A stretch of DNA of 50,936 nucleotides from Bacteroidia bacterium (GCA_030537315.1 JAUNNZ010000013.1:1-50936), one strand, 5' to 3'; positions 1 to 8,856 are shown, counted from the stretch's first letter. A program made the numbers and translations. Notes: generated by a model from the letters alone, not told the origin.

Positions 1-37
1 ACCACACAGACCGATACCGAATCAATGTTTTCAAATT

Positions 38-72
38 TTTGTCATATACTTAGAAAAAAATTATTATATTTG
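38..72 (+). promoter_or_regulatory. Putative Bacteroidota promoter of the lipid kinase operon
   Basis: A perfect -7 box TATATTTG lies at 65-72 and a TTTG lies at 38-41. The 23-nt spacer is longer than the usual 19-21, so the -33 assignment is uncertain. The -7 box ends only 4 nt before the ATG at 77, which predicts a leaderless or nearly leaderless mRNA. Confidence 0.55.
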
Positions 73-76
73 GGTG

Positions 77-967
77 ATGCAATATATATTCGTTATAAAC
101 GGACGCGATGACAAGACGTCAATCCGCCCTGAAATCGAGAGACAGCTCGCCGGCCTGGATTTCCATTATGAGATCTATGTCACGGCCGGCATCGGTGACG
201 CCACCCGCTATGTCAATCTGATATGCGACCTCTATCCCAAGATCGAGCATTGTTTCGTCGCCTGCGGCGGCTCCGGCACAGCGAGCGAAGTGGCGGCGGG
301 AGTCGTGAACAGGGAGAATAAATATATGGCCGTGATGCGCTTCGGCATCACGAACGACTTCGTCAAATGCTTCCCGGGCCGCGACTTCAACAGCGTCATG
401 GCGATGCTGAAGGGCACGCCGACCAAAATAGACGCCCTAAAGGTCAATGAAAGCTACGCCATAAACGTGATCAACATAGGCATGGATGCCATGGTCGCCT
501 ACTTCGGTGAAATATTCCACGCGGCAGGCTACAAGGACGGATTCAGGAGGGCTCTTTCACGTGCGGTGCTCATCCACCGCCTCAACCGCGTCCGCGTCGA
601 GGCCGACGGAAAGGTCCTCAGCCGCAAGCTCATAATGCAGGCAACCCTTGGAAACGGAAAAATCTGTGGCGGAGAGTATCTGTGCGCCCCCCGCGCCGTC
701 CTGGACGACGGTCTGATGGAGGTATGCGTTTTCAAGCCGATGCTTCTTCTGACTCTTCTCAGAATCCTTCCGAAATACAGGAACGGCCAGCATCTGGACG
801 ATGACTTCTGCATGCGCCACCTGCGCTATACGAGGGCAAGGCACGTGGAACTTTCGTCCAACCGTCTCATTTACCTCAGTCTCGACGGAGAGACGATAAT
901 CTCCAGTCATTTCAACATCGACGTGCTTGACAAGGCCGTCAACATCATACTTCCGGCAGAACAATGA
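77..967 (+). CDS. Diacylglycerol kinase family lipid kinase (YegS/LCB5-like)
   Basis: A 296-residue protein of the DAGK catalytic superfamily, which transfers phosphate from ATP to a lipid such as diacylglycerol or a sphingoid base at the inner membrane face. The nucleotide-binding glycine-rich loop is seen as ACGGSGTASEV (about residues 63-73), followed by an ITNDF segment matching the family's GTxNDF, and a C-terminal SLDGE matching the conserved DGE. The usual GGDGT loop reads GGSGT here, so its Asp is Ser, which may alter catalysis. I chose ATG 77 over the in-frame GTG at 74, which sits almost on the -7 box. The 3' end overlaps the next gene by 4 nt (ATGA), so it is probably co-translated with the binding protein and phosphatase. 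The lipid substrate cannot be told. Confidence 0.85.
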   Translation: MQYIFVINGRDDKTSIRPEIERQLAGLDFHYEIYVTAGIGDATRYVNLICDLYPKIEHCFVACGGSGTASEVAAGVVNRENKYMAVMRFGITNDFVKCFPGRDFNSVMAMLKGTPTKIDALKVNESYAINVINIGMDAMVAYFGEIFHAAGYKDGFRRALSRAVLIHRLNRVRVEADGKVLSRKLIMQATLGNGKICGGEYLCAPRAVLDDGLMEVCVFKPMLLLTLLRILPKYRNGQHLDDDFCMRHLRYTRARHVELSSNRLIYLSLDGETIISSHFNIDVLDKAVNIILPAEQ

Positions 968-1911
968 AAAAGTTGATATTAGCCGCGGCCGCGCTGCTCG
1001 CCGCCGCATCCCTGCAGGGGCAGGAGAAAGTGAGATTCATGCCGGCCTGGATCCCCCAGGCCCAGTTCGCCGGATATTATATGGCGCAGGAAAAGGGGTT
1101 CTACGCGGACGAGGGTCTCGACGTCGAGATCATCAACCTGAGCATCAGCTCTTCAACGAACCCTCTGGAGGCTTTGGCCGCCGGCGAAATCGACATCTGC
1201 ACAGCACAGCTGGTGCAGGCCATGATTGCCAGAAGCAAAGGCTGTCCGTGCCTGAACATCCTGCAGACCTCTCAAAACAGTTCCCTCGTGTGCATAAGCC
1301 ACACCCCTGTCAAAGATGTTTCCGACCTTGACGGGCTCCGCATCGCCAGATGGAAGTCCGGCCACGGCGAACACGCCGACATGGCGTGCAGGGAGTATGG
1401 CGTCCAGCCGAAATGGGAATATACTCTGAACGGTATCAACCTGTTCATTTCCAAAGCCATTGACGCAATGATAGCTTACAGGTTCAGCGAATACCTGCAG
1501 CTGCTTTTCGCCAAAGGCGACATTCCTGACGAAAACGTCATCGATTTCGGCAAGGTCGGTTTCAATTTCCCCGAGGATGCCGTCTTTACATCCGAAGATT
1601 TCTACAACGGGCACAAGGACGCGGCCGAAAAATTCGCCCGCGCTTCGATACGCGGGTGGCAGTATGCCTCCGCACACCGGGATGAGACGGTTGACGTGGT
1701 GATGCGATACGCACAGGAGAACCACAACAACACCAACCGCGCGATGCAGAAAATGATGCTGGACGAGATTTTGGAGATCCAGGTGGACAAGGAGTCCGGC
1801 GTGCCGACTTTCGATCACATTGATATGGAGTCTTTCGTGCTGATGAATGACGAACTTTCAGCCATCGGACTGATTGACAATCCAGTGAACTATAAAGATT
1901 TCATAAAATGA
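964..1911 (+). CDS. Periplasmic substrate-binding protein, NMT1/SsuA-like
   Basis: A 315-residue type-2 periplasmic binding protein. It has a signal peptide (residues 1 to about 20, MKKLILAAAALLAAASLQGQ) with no lipobox Cys, so it should be soluble in the periplasm. The FAGYYMAQEKGFYADEGLDV segment is typical of the NMT1/THI5/SsuA group, which binds pyrimidine precursors, sulfonates and similar small molecules. Residues near 50-65 (SSSTNPLEALAAGEIDI) resemble the ligand-site turn of the family. No ABC permease or ATPase gene is nearby. The gene is fused by 4-nt overlaps to a lipid kinase upstream and a Cache-HAMP-PP2C phosphatase downstream. The inference is that it presents a ligand to the sensor phosphatase rather than to a transporter; serving a transporter encoded elsewhere is the alternative. 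Confidence 0.85.
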   Translation: MKKLILAAAALLAAASLQGQEKVRFMPAWIPQAQFAGYYMAQEKGFYADEGLDVEIINLSISSSTNPLEALAAGEIDICTAQLVQAMIARSKGCPCLNILQTSQNSSLVCISHTPVKDVSDLDGLRIARWKSGHGEHADMACREYGVQPKWEYTLNGINLFISKAIDAMIAYRFSEYLQLLFAKGDIPDENVIDFGKVGFNFPEDAVFTSEDFYNGHKDAAEKFARASIRGWQYASAHRDETVDVVMRYAQENHNNTNRAMQKMMLDEILEIQVDKESGVPTFDHIDMESFVLMNDELSAIGLIDNPVNYKDFIK

Positions 1912-3821
1912 ACAAGCGAGTATCATTTACCAGCAGATCCATTTCGAAGAAACTGAGCCGCAAGATCGTGCTGCTTACGCTGCTTGTCTTCCTGCTCGCG
2001 ATGATTGCGGTTGCCGTGGTTTCCCTTGTCACCATTCACCGCGAATCCGTCGGCAACGCGCGCGGAGCGCTCCGCAGCACGTCCCTTGACATCGAGGCCC
2101 TGCTCGTGAACGTAGAGGCGAACTGCCGGAGCACGTCAAGGACCATCGCTTATCTTGCAAGCGCAGGCGGTGACGTGTCACGCATCACGGAGGAGATCGT
2201 TCTCAGCGACAAAACCATATCCGGATGTGCAATGGCATTCGAGCCGTTCAGGGGCTCTGATTCCGGCAAGGAATACAGCATGGTGGCATCTTATGTGTCC
2301 GGCGACGAAAGCACGGCCCATACCGTCAGGCCGGGCGGAGCCGATTATGACTATCTCATAATGGACTGGTACCAGATACCGAAGCTGCTTGGCAAGGCGT
2401 ATTGGAGCGAGCCGTATTTCGACGTCATCACGTCGCAGGTGGTCACATCATACAGCACCCCGATATACGACAGCAATAACGAACTTCTCGGCATAATGAA
2501 GGCCGATATGGCCTTGAGCTGGCTGACGGATATGATTTCCGCGCTGCAGCCGTATCCGACTTCATACAATCTCCTGATCGGCCGCAACGGCTCATACATA
2601 TCCCATATCCAGAGAGACAAGATCCTCAACGAGACGATTTTTGCGGAGCCGATTGCCGAAGGCAACGAAAAGACCCTGGAGCACGCCAGGCAGATAATGT
2701 CCCAGCAGGAAGGGATATTGCCGTTCATCCTCAAGGGCAAGGCTTATTACTATATCTTCGAAAAGATCAAGAACGGCTGGACAGCAGTGATTGTCTGTCC
2801 TCAGAATGAAGTCTATGCCGGAGCCAGGATGATCAACATCACGCTCTGGATAGTCGCCATTCTTGGAATGATTCTGATGTACATCGGATGCAAGAAGATC
2901 ATCAGCAAGTCCACAATGCCTCTGACCGAGTTCACCAATGCCGCCCTGACAATGGCCAAGGGCAATTTCAACGCGACCATTCCGGACATTGACAGCGAGG
3001 ACGAACTCCGGTACATGCACGATTCCCTGAGCTATCTCCAGACATCCATCAACGCATATATCAAGGAGTTGCGCAAGAGTCTCATTTCAAACGAGAAGTT
3101 CGAGAACGAGCTGAACATCGCCAGCTCCATCCAGCGCAACATGCTGCCGAACGAATTCCCGAAGAGGGATGACTTCGACCTCTTCGCCGCCCTGTTCCCT
3201 GCCAAGGAGGTCGGCGGTGACCTGTATGACTTCTATGTCAAGGACGACCATCTCTACTTCGCCATCGGCGACGTTTCCGGCAAGGGCGTTCCGGCAGCCC
3301 TGTTCATGGCCATCACCCGTTCCGCATACCGTTTCATCTCCGGCATGGGAATGAATATGGAGCAGGTTGAGCGCAACATCAACAACGCATTCACCGAAGG
3401 CAACGACAGCGGTATGTTCGTCACGATGTTCATCGGATGTCTCGACCTCAAGACACTTGAACTCGAGTACTGCAACGCAGGCCACAACCCTATCGTCGTG
3501 ATCTCACCTTCAGGAGAGGCCGATTTCCTCCACGCCAAGGCCAACCTTGCAGCCGGACTGATCGGCGGCTTCCAGTACCAGGGCGAGACCATGAAGCTCG
3601 AGAAGGGCAGCCGTCTTCTCCTCTACACCGACGGAATCTCAGAAGCCGAGAACCGTCAGAAGGAGCTGTTCGGCGAAGACCGGCTCCTCGCCTATGCCGC
3701 CGGCACCCCTGTCTCCACCTCCGCCAAGGACTTCACAGACGGTCTCCTCGATGCCGTCCATACCTTCACCGCAGGGAACGAACAGAACGACGATATAACC
3801 GTCCTTACCATCCGCGTATAG
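1908..3821 (+). CDS. Membrane sensor phosphatase: Cache + HAMP + SpoIIE/PP2C
   Basis: A 637-residue inner-membrane signalling protein. TM1 is at about residues 20-43, followed by a periplasmic dCache-type sensor domain (about 44-303) with the DWYQIP and WSEPYFD motifs seen in Cache domains. TM2 is at about 306-326, then HAMP (about 327-380) and a SpoIIE/RsbU-type PP2C phosphatase domain (about 405-636). All PP2C metal-binding elements are visible: GGDLYDF, GDVSGKG, TDGISEAE and the C-terminal DDIT. Family members dephosphorylate anti-sigma-factor antagonists (STAS proteins) in partner-switching pathways. No STAS, anti-sigma kinase or sigma factor gene is in the window, so its target is elsewhere. 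It overlaps the binding-protein gene by ATGA and is followed by a strong hairpin, making it the last gene of a three-gene operon. Confidence 0.93.
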   Translation: MNKRVSFTSRSISKKLSRKIVLLTLLVFLLAMIAVAVVSLVTIHRESVGNARGALRSTSLDIEALLVNVEANCRSTSRTIAYLASAGGDVSRITEEIVLSDKTISGCAMAFEPFRGSDSGKEYSMVASYVSGDESTAHTVRPGGADYDYLIMDWYQIPKLLGKAYWSEPYFDVITSQVVTSYSTPIYDSNNELLGIMKADMALSWLTDMISALQPYPTSYNLLIGRNGSYISHIQRDKILNETIFAEPIAEGNEKTLEHARQIMSQQEGILPFILKGKAYYYIFEKIKNGWTAVIVCPQNEVYAGARMINITLWIVAILGMILMYIGCKKIISKSTMPLTEFTNAALTMAKGNFNATIPDIDSEDELRYMHDSLSYLQTSINAYIKELRKSLISNEKFENELNIASSIQRNMLPNEFPKRDDFDLFAALFPAKEVGGDLYDFYVKDDHLYFAIGDVSGKGVPAALFMAITRSAYRFISGMGMNMEQVERNINNAFTEGNDSGMFVTMFIGCLDLKTLELEYCNAGHNPIVVISPSGEADFLHAKANLAAGLIGGFQYQGETMKLEKGSRLLLYTDGISEAENRQKELFGEDRLLAYAAGTPVSTSAKDFTDGLLDAVHTFTAGNEQNDDITVLTIRV

Positions 3822-3851
3822 CATTGCGGCGGCGGAAGCGCCGCCGCAATG
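3822..3851 (+). terminator. Strong GC-rich stem-loop after the SpoIIE gene
   Basis: A perfect 13-bp inverted repeat (3822-3834 and 3839-3851) with a 4-nt GAAG loop begins one base after the stop codon. It lacks a clean T-tract, so it may stop transcription by the stem alone or act as a 3' mRNA stabiliser. The -33 element of the next promoter begins at its right edge. Confidence 0.75.
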
Positions 3852-3882
3852 TTGAATAATCGAAGATTATTTGGTAAATTTG
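3852..3882 (+). promoter_or_regulatory. Promoter of the MMPL exporter operon
   Basis: A -7 box TAAATTTG lies at 3875-3882 with a partial -33 element (TTG, 3852-3854) at about the standard spacing. The predicted transcript starts near 3888, which supports translation from ATG 3909 rather than the in-frame ATG at 3849 inside the hairpin. Confidence 0.6.
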
Positions 3883-3908
3883 CAGGATTTTTAGAGCAGG
3901 CTTACCTG

Positions 3909-6296
3909 ATGACAAGACTATTCATTTTCTTATACCGATATTTCAAGGCCCACAAGGCTGTATTCTATGGCGTTCTCATTGCCACCACACTGATATTCGG
4001 CTTCTTTGCCACTAAAATCCGCTTCGAGGAGAACATCGCTGCGCTCCTGCCGAAGACTGACAAAAGTTCGGATTGTGACATAGCCTTCGGAAACATCAAG
4101 GTCAAGGACAAGGTATTCCTTCAGATCCTCTCCCGCAGCGGCGAGATGGCGCCGGCCGAGATCGGCTCGGCAATGGACGAGTTCCTTGAGATGCTTGTCG
4201 GAAGGGATGAGAACGGTCTCATAGCCAACACCTTCAGCCGGATCGATACCGATGACATAATGAACATCGTCTATTATGGGATGGGAGCGCTTCCATGCCA
4301 TATCGACGAGAGCTACTATCCGATGATCGACTCTCTTCTGAACGAAGAGTCCTTCGACGAGATTGCAGCCGGCAACGTTCCGGTTGCACTGCCCGACATG
4401 GGCGGATACACGCTGGTGGACGGACATATCTTCTCGCCGGACAGCACCGTGGCCCTCGCATTCATCACTCCGGCCTTCAGTTCGTACGACACCTGGCTGG
4501 GCACCGACCTTGAAGGCATGATGGCCGACTGCGTAAAGGAATATGAAGCGGCTCATCCGGACTGCGAGGTCCTGTATCACGGAGTGCTCATCGAAGGCGT
4601 GTTCAACTCCCGGCAGATCAAGAAGGACATATACTGGACGGTAGGCATCTCACTCCTGCTCATCTGTTTCCTCATCTGCTTCTGCTTCAAGAGCAAGAGC
4701 ACGCTTCTCCATATCATCCTGCCTATCGGCTACGGCACCCTGTTCGCCCTTGCCATGGTCTATTGGATACAGGGCATAATGTCCTTCATGGCCATCGGCA
4801 TAGGCGCCCTGATAATGGGCGCGGCGCTGAGTTACTGCCTGCACGTGCTCACGCACCACAAGTTCGTCGATGACGTCGAAGACGTGATCAGGGAGCAGAC
4901 CCGCCCGGTCTGCCTCGGCTGCCTCACCACCGTAGGCGCTTTCGCAGGCCTTCTGTTCACCACCAGCGACCTGCTCAAGGACTTCGGCCTGTTCGGCACC
5001 CTCATGCTTCTGGGTACGACCTTCTTCGTCCTGGCATTCCTGCCGCAGTTCTTCACTGAAGGGCCTGCAGAAAAGAACGAGAAGGCATTCAAGACCATCA
5101 ACAAGATCAACTCCTACCCTCTCGACCGCAACAAGCCGGTGGTCATCATAATGGCTGTCATCTCTTTGATCGCCATCATCGAGTCACACAACGTGCAGTT
5201 CGACAATGACCTCAACAACATAGGTTACAAGGAGCCAAAGGTGGTCCGCTCGGAAAACGTTTACAACGAGAAGATAAACGGCAACTGGTACTGCCAGTAC
5301 TACGCAGCCCACGCCGATGACCTGGACAGCGCCATCATTTACAACCGCGCGCTGAACGCGAAGCTTGACTCGCTCAAGAACGCCGGAGCCATCCATTCCT
5401 ACAGCGGGGTTAACGGCGTGCTCATACCGTTCGACGAGCAGCAGCGCAACATCGACGCGTGGAAATGCTTCTGGACTCCTGGCAAGGTTTCAAGCACCTT
5501 CAATCTCCTGAAGAAGGAGGCGGAGAAATATGACTGGTCAAGCACCGGATTCGACATTCCGGAGACTTTCAAGCTGATGACGGAAAGTGACTACGAGCCG
5601 CAGTCGCTCTACGACGCGGGAGTAGTTCCTGAGTCTCTCCTCTGCAATTTCGTCGAGAACAACGAAGACGGATGGCTGGTGTTCACAGGTGTGATGCTCG
5701 ACCGCAGCAAGCTCTACGAACTCAATGACGAGATATGCTCCACACCTAACGTAATCGTCCTTGACCCATTCTATTACACAGGCGATATGGTGGAGATCGC
5801 GCACCGCGATTTCAATGTCGTCCTGCTTATTTCGTCGATTTTCGTATTTCTGGTATTACTTTTGTCATTCAAGAGTCTGGCGGTTGCCATCATCGCTTTC
5901 CTGCCAATGGGATTGAGCTGGTACATCGTCCAGGGAATAATGTACATTTTCGGCATACAGTTCAACCTGATCAACATCATGATCTCGACGTTCATCTTCG
6001 GTATAGGCGTCGATTACAGCATTTTCGTGATGGACGGACTCATCAGCAATGCCAAGTACAAGACCCACAGACTGCTCATCTGCCACAAGGCTGCGATATT
6101 CTTCTCGGGAATAACGCTCCTCATAGTCACGGGGTCCCTCATTTTCGCCACACACCCGGCGATCTATTCCGTAGGTATCAGCACCATCATCGGAATGTCG
6201 TCGAGCATACTCATAACCTATGCGCTCCAGCCTATGCTCTTCAGGCTTCTTCTGAAGAATGACTTCCTGCGCAAAAAAGCACTCAGGACAAAATGA
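3909..6296 (+). CDS. MMPL/RND-family exporter
   Basis: A 795-residue inner-membrane protein of the MMPL/RND superfamily, which moves hydrophobic molecules or lipids using the proton gradient. The layout is one N-terminal TM helix (about residues 15-35), a large periplasmic loop, a bundle of hydrophobic helices around residues 235-390, a second periplasmic loop (about 425-630) and a second helix bundle to the C terminus. GIGALIMGAALSYCLHVLTH and FIFGIGVDYSIFVMDG are the matching TM4-type motifs of the two halves, where RND pumps carry proton-relay acidic residues. The start at 3909 is chosen because 3849 would place the promoter inside the gene. It overlaps the LolA-like gene by 4 nt. This exporter-LolA pair recurs in aryl-polyene/flexirubin and other lipid export loci, but no biosynthesis genes are here. 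Confidence 0.88.
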   Translation: MTRLFIFLYRYFKAHKAVFYGVLIATTLIFGFFATKIRFEENIAALLPKTDKSSDCDIAFGNIKVKDKVFLQILSRSGEMAPAEIGSAMDEFLEMLVGRDENGLIANTFSRIDTDDIMNIVYYGMGALPCHIDESYYPMIDSLLNEESFDEIAAGNVPVALPDMGGYTLVDGHIFSPDSTVALAFITPAFSSYDTWLGTDLEGMMADCVKEYEAAHPDCEVLYHGVLIEGVFNSRQIKKDIYWTVGISLLLICFLICFCFKSKSTLLHIILPIGYGTLFALAMVYWIQGIMSFMAIGIGALIMGAALSYCLHVLTHHKFVDDVEDVIREQTRPVCLGCLTTVGAFAGLLFTTSDLLKDFGLFGTLMLLGTTFFVLAFLPQFFTEGPAEKNEKAFKTINKINSYPLDRNKPVVIIMAVISLIAIIESHNVQFDNDLNNIGYKEPKVVRSENVYNEKINGNWYCQYYAAHADDLDSAIIYNRALNAKLDSLKNAGAIHSYSGVNGVLIPFDEQQRNIDAWKCFWTPGKVSSTFNLLKKEAEKYDWSSTGFDIPETFKLMTESDYEPQSLYDAGVVPESLLCNFVENNEDGWLVFTGVMLDRSKLYELNDEICSTPNVIVLDPFYYTGDMVEIAHRDFNVVLLISSIFVFLVLLLSFKSLAVAIIAFLPMGLSWYIVQGIMYIFGIQFNLINIMISTFIFGIGVDYSIFVMDGLISNAKYKTHRLLICHKAAIFFSGITLLIVTGSLIFATHPAIYSVGISTIIGMSSSILITYALQPMLFRLLLKNDFLRKKALRTK

Positions 6297-6859
6297 AAAG
6301 AATCATCATTTGCATCGTTGCCGCGCTCTGCGCACTTTCTCTGAACGCACAGAACAGCGAGCAGATCATCAGCAAGATCGAAAAGTCATACTCAAGCTCT
6401 CAGACCGTCCAGGAGAAGTTCTCCGAGGTCCTGACCCCGGCGGACAAGTCTGCCAAGCAGAAGATGCGCGACGGCAAATTCGAGTTCAAGCCGGGATATA
6501 TGAAGATGGACTACAGCAACGGCGACCTCTTCCTCATCGAGGGCACCACAATGACCATCAAGAACGGCACGGCCAACCAGAAGTTCGACCTCACCAAGAA
6601 CCTGATGATGAAGGGCCTCAGCAACACTCTGACCTATGTCTTCCAGGGACAGCTCACCAAGCTTGCCACCGAGCAGAATGCTGACATCACCGCAACCAAG
6701 GACGGCAGCTTCTATCTCGTCACCCTCACCGCAAAGAAGAAGGCTCCACGCGGATATAGCCAGATAGTTGCCTATTACAGGACTTCCGACTGCAAGCTCT
6801 ATTCATTGAGGATGGATGAGTTCACCGGCGCTTCGACTTTCTATTCAGTGACGAAATAA
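6293..6859 (+). CDS. LolA-like outer-membrane lipoprotein/lipid carrier
   Basis: A 188-residue periplasmic protein with a cleavable signal peptide (residues 1 to about 20, ending LNAQ). The remainder fits the LolA/LolB half-barrel family: an N-terminal helix with repeated polar residues (IISKIEKSYSSSQTVQEKF), followed by alternating strands such as KFEFKPGYMKMDY and DLFLIEGTTMTI. LolA proteins shield a lipid tail while carrying it across the periplasm. Overlap with the MMPL exporter gene (ATGA at 6293-6296) strongly suggests that the exporter hands its cargo to this carrier. It is probably not the housekeeping LolA, since no LolCDE is nearby. The cargo is unknown. Confidence 0.82.
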   Translation: MKRIIICIVAALCALSLNAQNSEQIISKIEKSYSSSQTVQEKFSEVLTPADKSAKQKMRDGKFEFKPGYMKMDYSNGDLFLIEGTTMTIKNGTANQKFDLTKNLMMKGLSNTLTYVFQGQLTKLATEQNADITATKDGSFYLVTLTAKKKAPRGYSQIVAYYRTSDCKLYSLRMDEFTGASTFYSVTK

Positions 6860-6860
6860 G

Positions 6861-7604
6861 ATGATGGACGGAAAAGCCCTCAAAAATGCCTGCGTCGCGT
6901 GGATACGCGACTGGTTTGCACCTTTCGGCCCCACCAGCACGGCAGTGCTGGGAATGAGCGGCGGCAAGGACAGCACCGTAGCTGCTGCGCTCTGCGCGGA
7001 GGCCCTCGGGCCGGAGCGCGTCATCGGCGTGGCGATGCCTGCCGACGGACAGAGCCTCAACGAGGCGGATGAGATCTGCAAGTTCCTGGGAATCCGCTAC
7101 TACTGCCTGCCGATCGGGAAGATCGAGGCGGCCGCCGACGAGCTCGGCGCCATAATCTCTCCGGAAGGATTCTCCGTCCAGACCGTCCAGAACATCCCGC
7201 CACGCATCCGTATGATGATGCTCTACGCCGTTGCGCAGAGCAACAACGGCTTCGTGGCCAACACCTGCAACCTCAGCGAGGACTACATCGGCTACGCCAC
7301 CCTCTTCGGCGATGCCGCAGGTTCCTTCTCCCCTCTCGGCAAACTCGTGGTGCGCGAAGTGCTCGCCATCGGCCACGAACTCGGACTTCCATCCAAATGG
7401 GTCGACAAGACCCCTGACGACGGTCTGCCTCACTCCTGCCCTGACGAGGCGAAGTTCGGCTTCACCTACGCCACCCTCGACCGCTACATCCGCGAGGGCA
7501 TCTGCGAAGATGCTGAAATCAAGGCAAAGATTGACAGGATGCACTCCCGCAACCTCTTCAAGACCGAAATCCTCCACATCCCTTCCTTCGAGCCGGAACT
7601 CTAA
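6861..7604 (+). CDS. nadE: NAD(+) synthase, ammonia-dependent
   Basis: A 247-residue cytoplasmic enzyme that amidates nicotinic acid adenine dinucleotide to NAD+, the last step of NAD synthesis, via an adenylate intermediate. The N-type ATP pyrophosphatase loop SGGKDST is at residues 33-39. NTCNLSEDYIGYAT and the late KTPDDGLPHSCPDEAKFGF segment match NadE, where the latter closes over the substrate. There is no glutaminase domain, so ammonia or a separate glutaminase supplies nitrogen. ATG 6861 is one base after the LolA-like stop, followed by a second in-frame ATG at 6864. It is the last gene of the operon and converges on the M64 peptidase gene across a 16-nt gap with only a weak 7-bp hairpin. 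Confidence 0.93.
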   Translation: MMDGKALKNACVAWIRDWFAPFGPTSTAVLGMSGGKDSTVAAALCAEALGPERVIGVAMPADGQSLNEADEICKFLGIRYYCLPIGKIEAAADELGAIISPEGFSVQTVQNIPPRIRMMMLYAVAQSNNGFVANTCNLSEDYIGYATLFGDAAGSFSPLGKLVVREVLAIGHELGLPSKWVDKTPDDGLPHSCPDEAKFGFTYATLDRYIREGICEDAEIKAKIDRMHSRNLFKTEILHIPSFEPEL

Positions 7605-7620
7605 GACCTGCTGAAATTAT

Positions 7621-8856
7621 CTAGCGGGTGTAGAACCTGATCATTTCTGAGATGGCACGCTGGCAGACGGGGCAGAAGGCTCCGCAGCTGTTGGTGTGCA
7701 TACGGCAGTCGTCCGCTGGGCGCCATACGCCTTTGGATGAATATCCGCCGCCTTCGAGAAGGTCGACACCGGGCACGCCGGTGAGGAGCATATCCTTCCA
7801 CTTCGACTCGAAATCGACCTTGGTGGTGAGGTTCTTCTCCCAAGGCTCGACGTCCGGGAAGTACCACTCGGAATACATATCGTCGTAGTAATATTCGTCG
7901 GCAAGGGCGCCGAAGCTGTGGCCGAACTCGTGGACCACCACCGGACGGAACATGGCGTGATGCGCCGTGGTCAAAGTGTATGAATTATAGATTCCGCCAC
8001 CTCCGTAATAATCGGTATTGGCAAGCACGATTATATGCTCATAAGGTATCCCGGCCAATGCATCGTGCATATCCTTCAGGTGAAGCGTCGTGAGGTACCT
8101 GTCCATATAGAAGGTGTTGAAATGAGACGAGAGCGGAGAAGACTTCCATTCGCCCTTCTGAGGCACGCTCACTCCGGAATCCTCCGACGGCAGGGCCACG
8201 GCGATGAAGTTGAAGCAGTCCCTCATCGAGCCGAACGGCTCGTGGGCGAAGATGGATTCGACGGCTATGGCCGCATCGGCATAGAAGGTCTCCGCCTCGG
8301 CGGCGGTATAGCCTTCGGCCACTATGACGACGTCTATGCAGTTGTCCGACGAGCCTTTGTGGAGCACGCGCGTCGGGGCGCCTGAAGGCACGAGCGGGCG
8401 TATCATAACGTCCGCCGGGTCCACCCTGTGGGTAAGCGAGCTCTGAAGGTCGCCGTGGGGGCTGAACAGTTCCACGGTTATGTCGGCTTCAGCCGCAGGC
8501 ATAGGGACGAGGAACACGTTCTCGAAGCTGCGGCGCGTCTTCGTCGCCTCCTCGGTAAGCTGCCACTCGTTGAAAAGGGTGCTGAAGGACATTCTGTACA
8601 GCACATCCGATGTGGCGGCGTCGCGCATCGTTATCTGGCCGTTGCCCTTGACGGGCACATCGGCCATATTCACGGTGCGGCCGTACCATCCCTCCGACGA
8701 GCGCAGTTCATCAAGGGATATCTCAGAACCGGCGCTGTCGCCCGAGAAGATGTAATCCAGACGGAGGGTCCTGTTCACCAGGCCCTCGGGCATGGTCTGT
8801 GCCATGGCGGCAAGTCCGAGGCACAGCAGGGACAGAAGGATGGCGGCACGTTTCAT
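7621..8856 (-). CDS. Secreted M64 family metallopeptidase
   Basis: A 411-residue secreted zinc peptidase of the IgA-peptidase M64 family, common in gut Bacteroidales. The signal peptide is residues 1 to about 20 (MKRAAILLSLLCLGLAAMAQ). An M64 N-terminal beta domain is followed by the catalytic domain, with the zinc motif HEFGH at residues 309-313 and the downstream ALADEYYY. The C terminus has the Cys-rich CRMHTNSCGAFCPVC of the family. ATG 8856 is chosen because it is one base after the stop of the upstream epimerase gene and begins directly with the signal peptide; an in-frame ATG at 8868 would overlap. It is the last gene of the sugar-acid operon, an unexpected partner. IgA cleavage is only a family-level annotation. 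Confidence 0.9.
   Translation of the reverse strand: MKRAAILLSLLCLGLAAMAQTMPEGLVNRTLRLDYIFSGDSAGSEISLDELRSSEGWYGRTVNMADVPVKGNGQITMRDAATSDVLYRMSFSTLFNEWQLTEEATKTRRSFENVFLVPMPAAEADITVELFSPHGDLQSSLTHRVDPADVMIRPLVPSGAPTRVLHKGSSDNCIDVVIVAEGYTAAEAETFYADAAIAVESIFAHEPFGSMRDCFNFIAVALPSEDSGVSVPQKGEWKSSPLSSHFNTFYMDRYLTTLHLKDMHDALAGIPYEHIIVLANTDYYGGGGIYNSYTLTTAHHAMFRPVVVHEFGHSFGALADEYYYDDMYSEWYFPDVEPWEKNLTTKVDFESKWKDMLLTGVPGVDLLEGGGYSSKGVWRPADDCRMHTNSCGAFCPVCQRAISEMIRFYTR

Noticed and set aside
7605-7620. A convergent terminator between nadE and the M64 gene
   Set aside because: Only a 7-bp stem with a wobble pair around a 10-nt loop is present, without a T-tract. It is too weak to list as a terminator.
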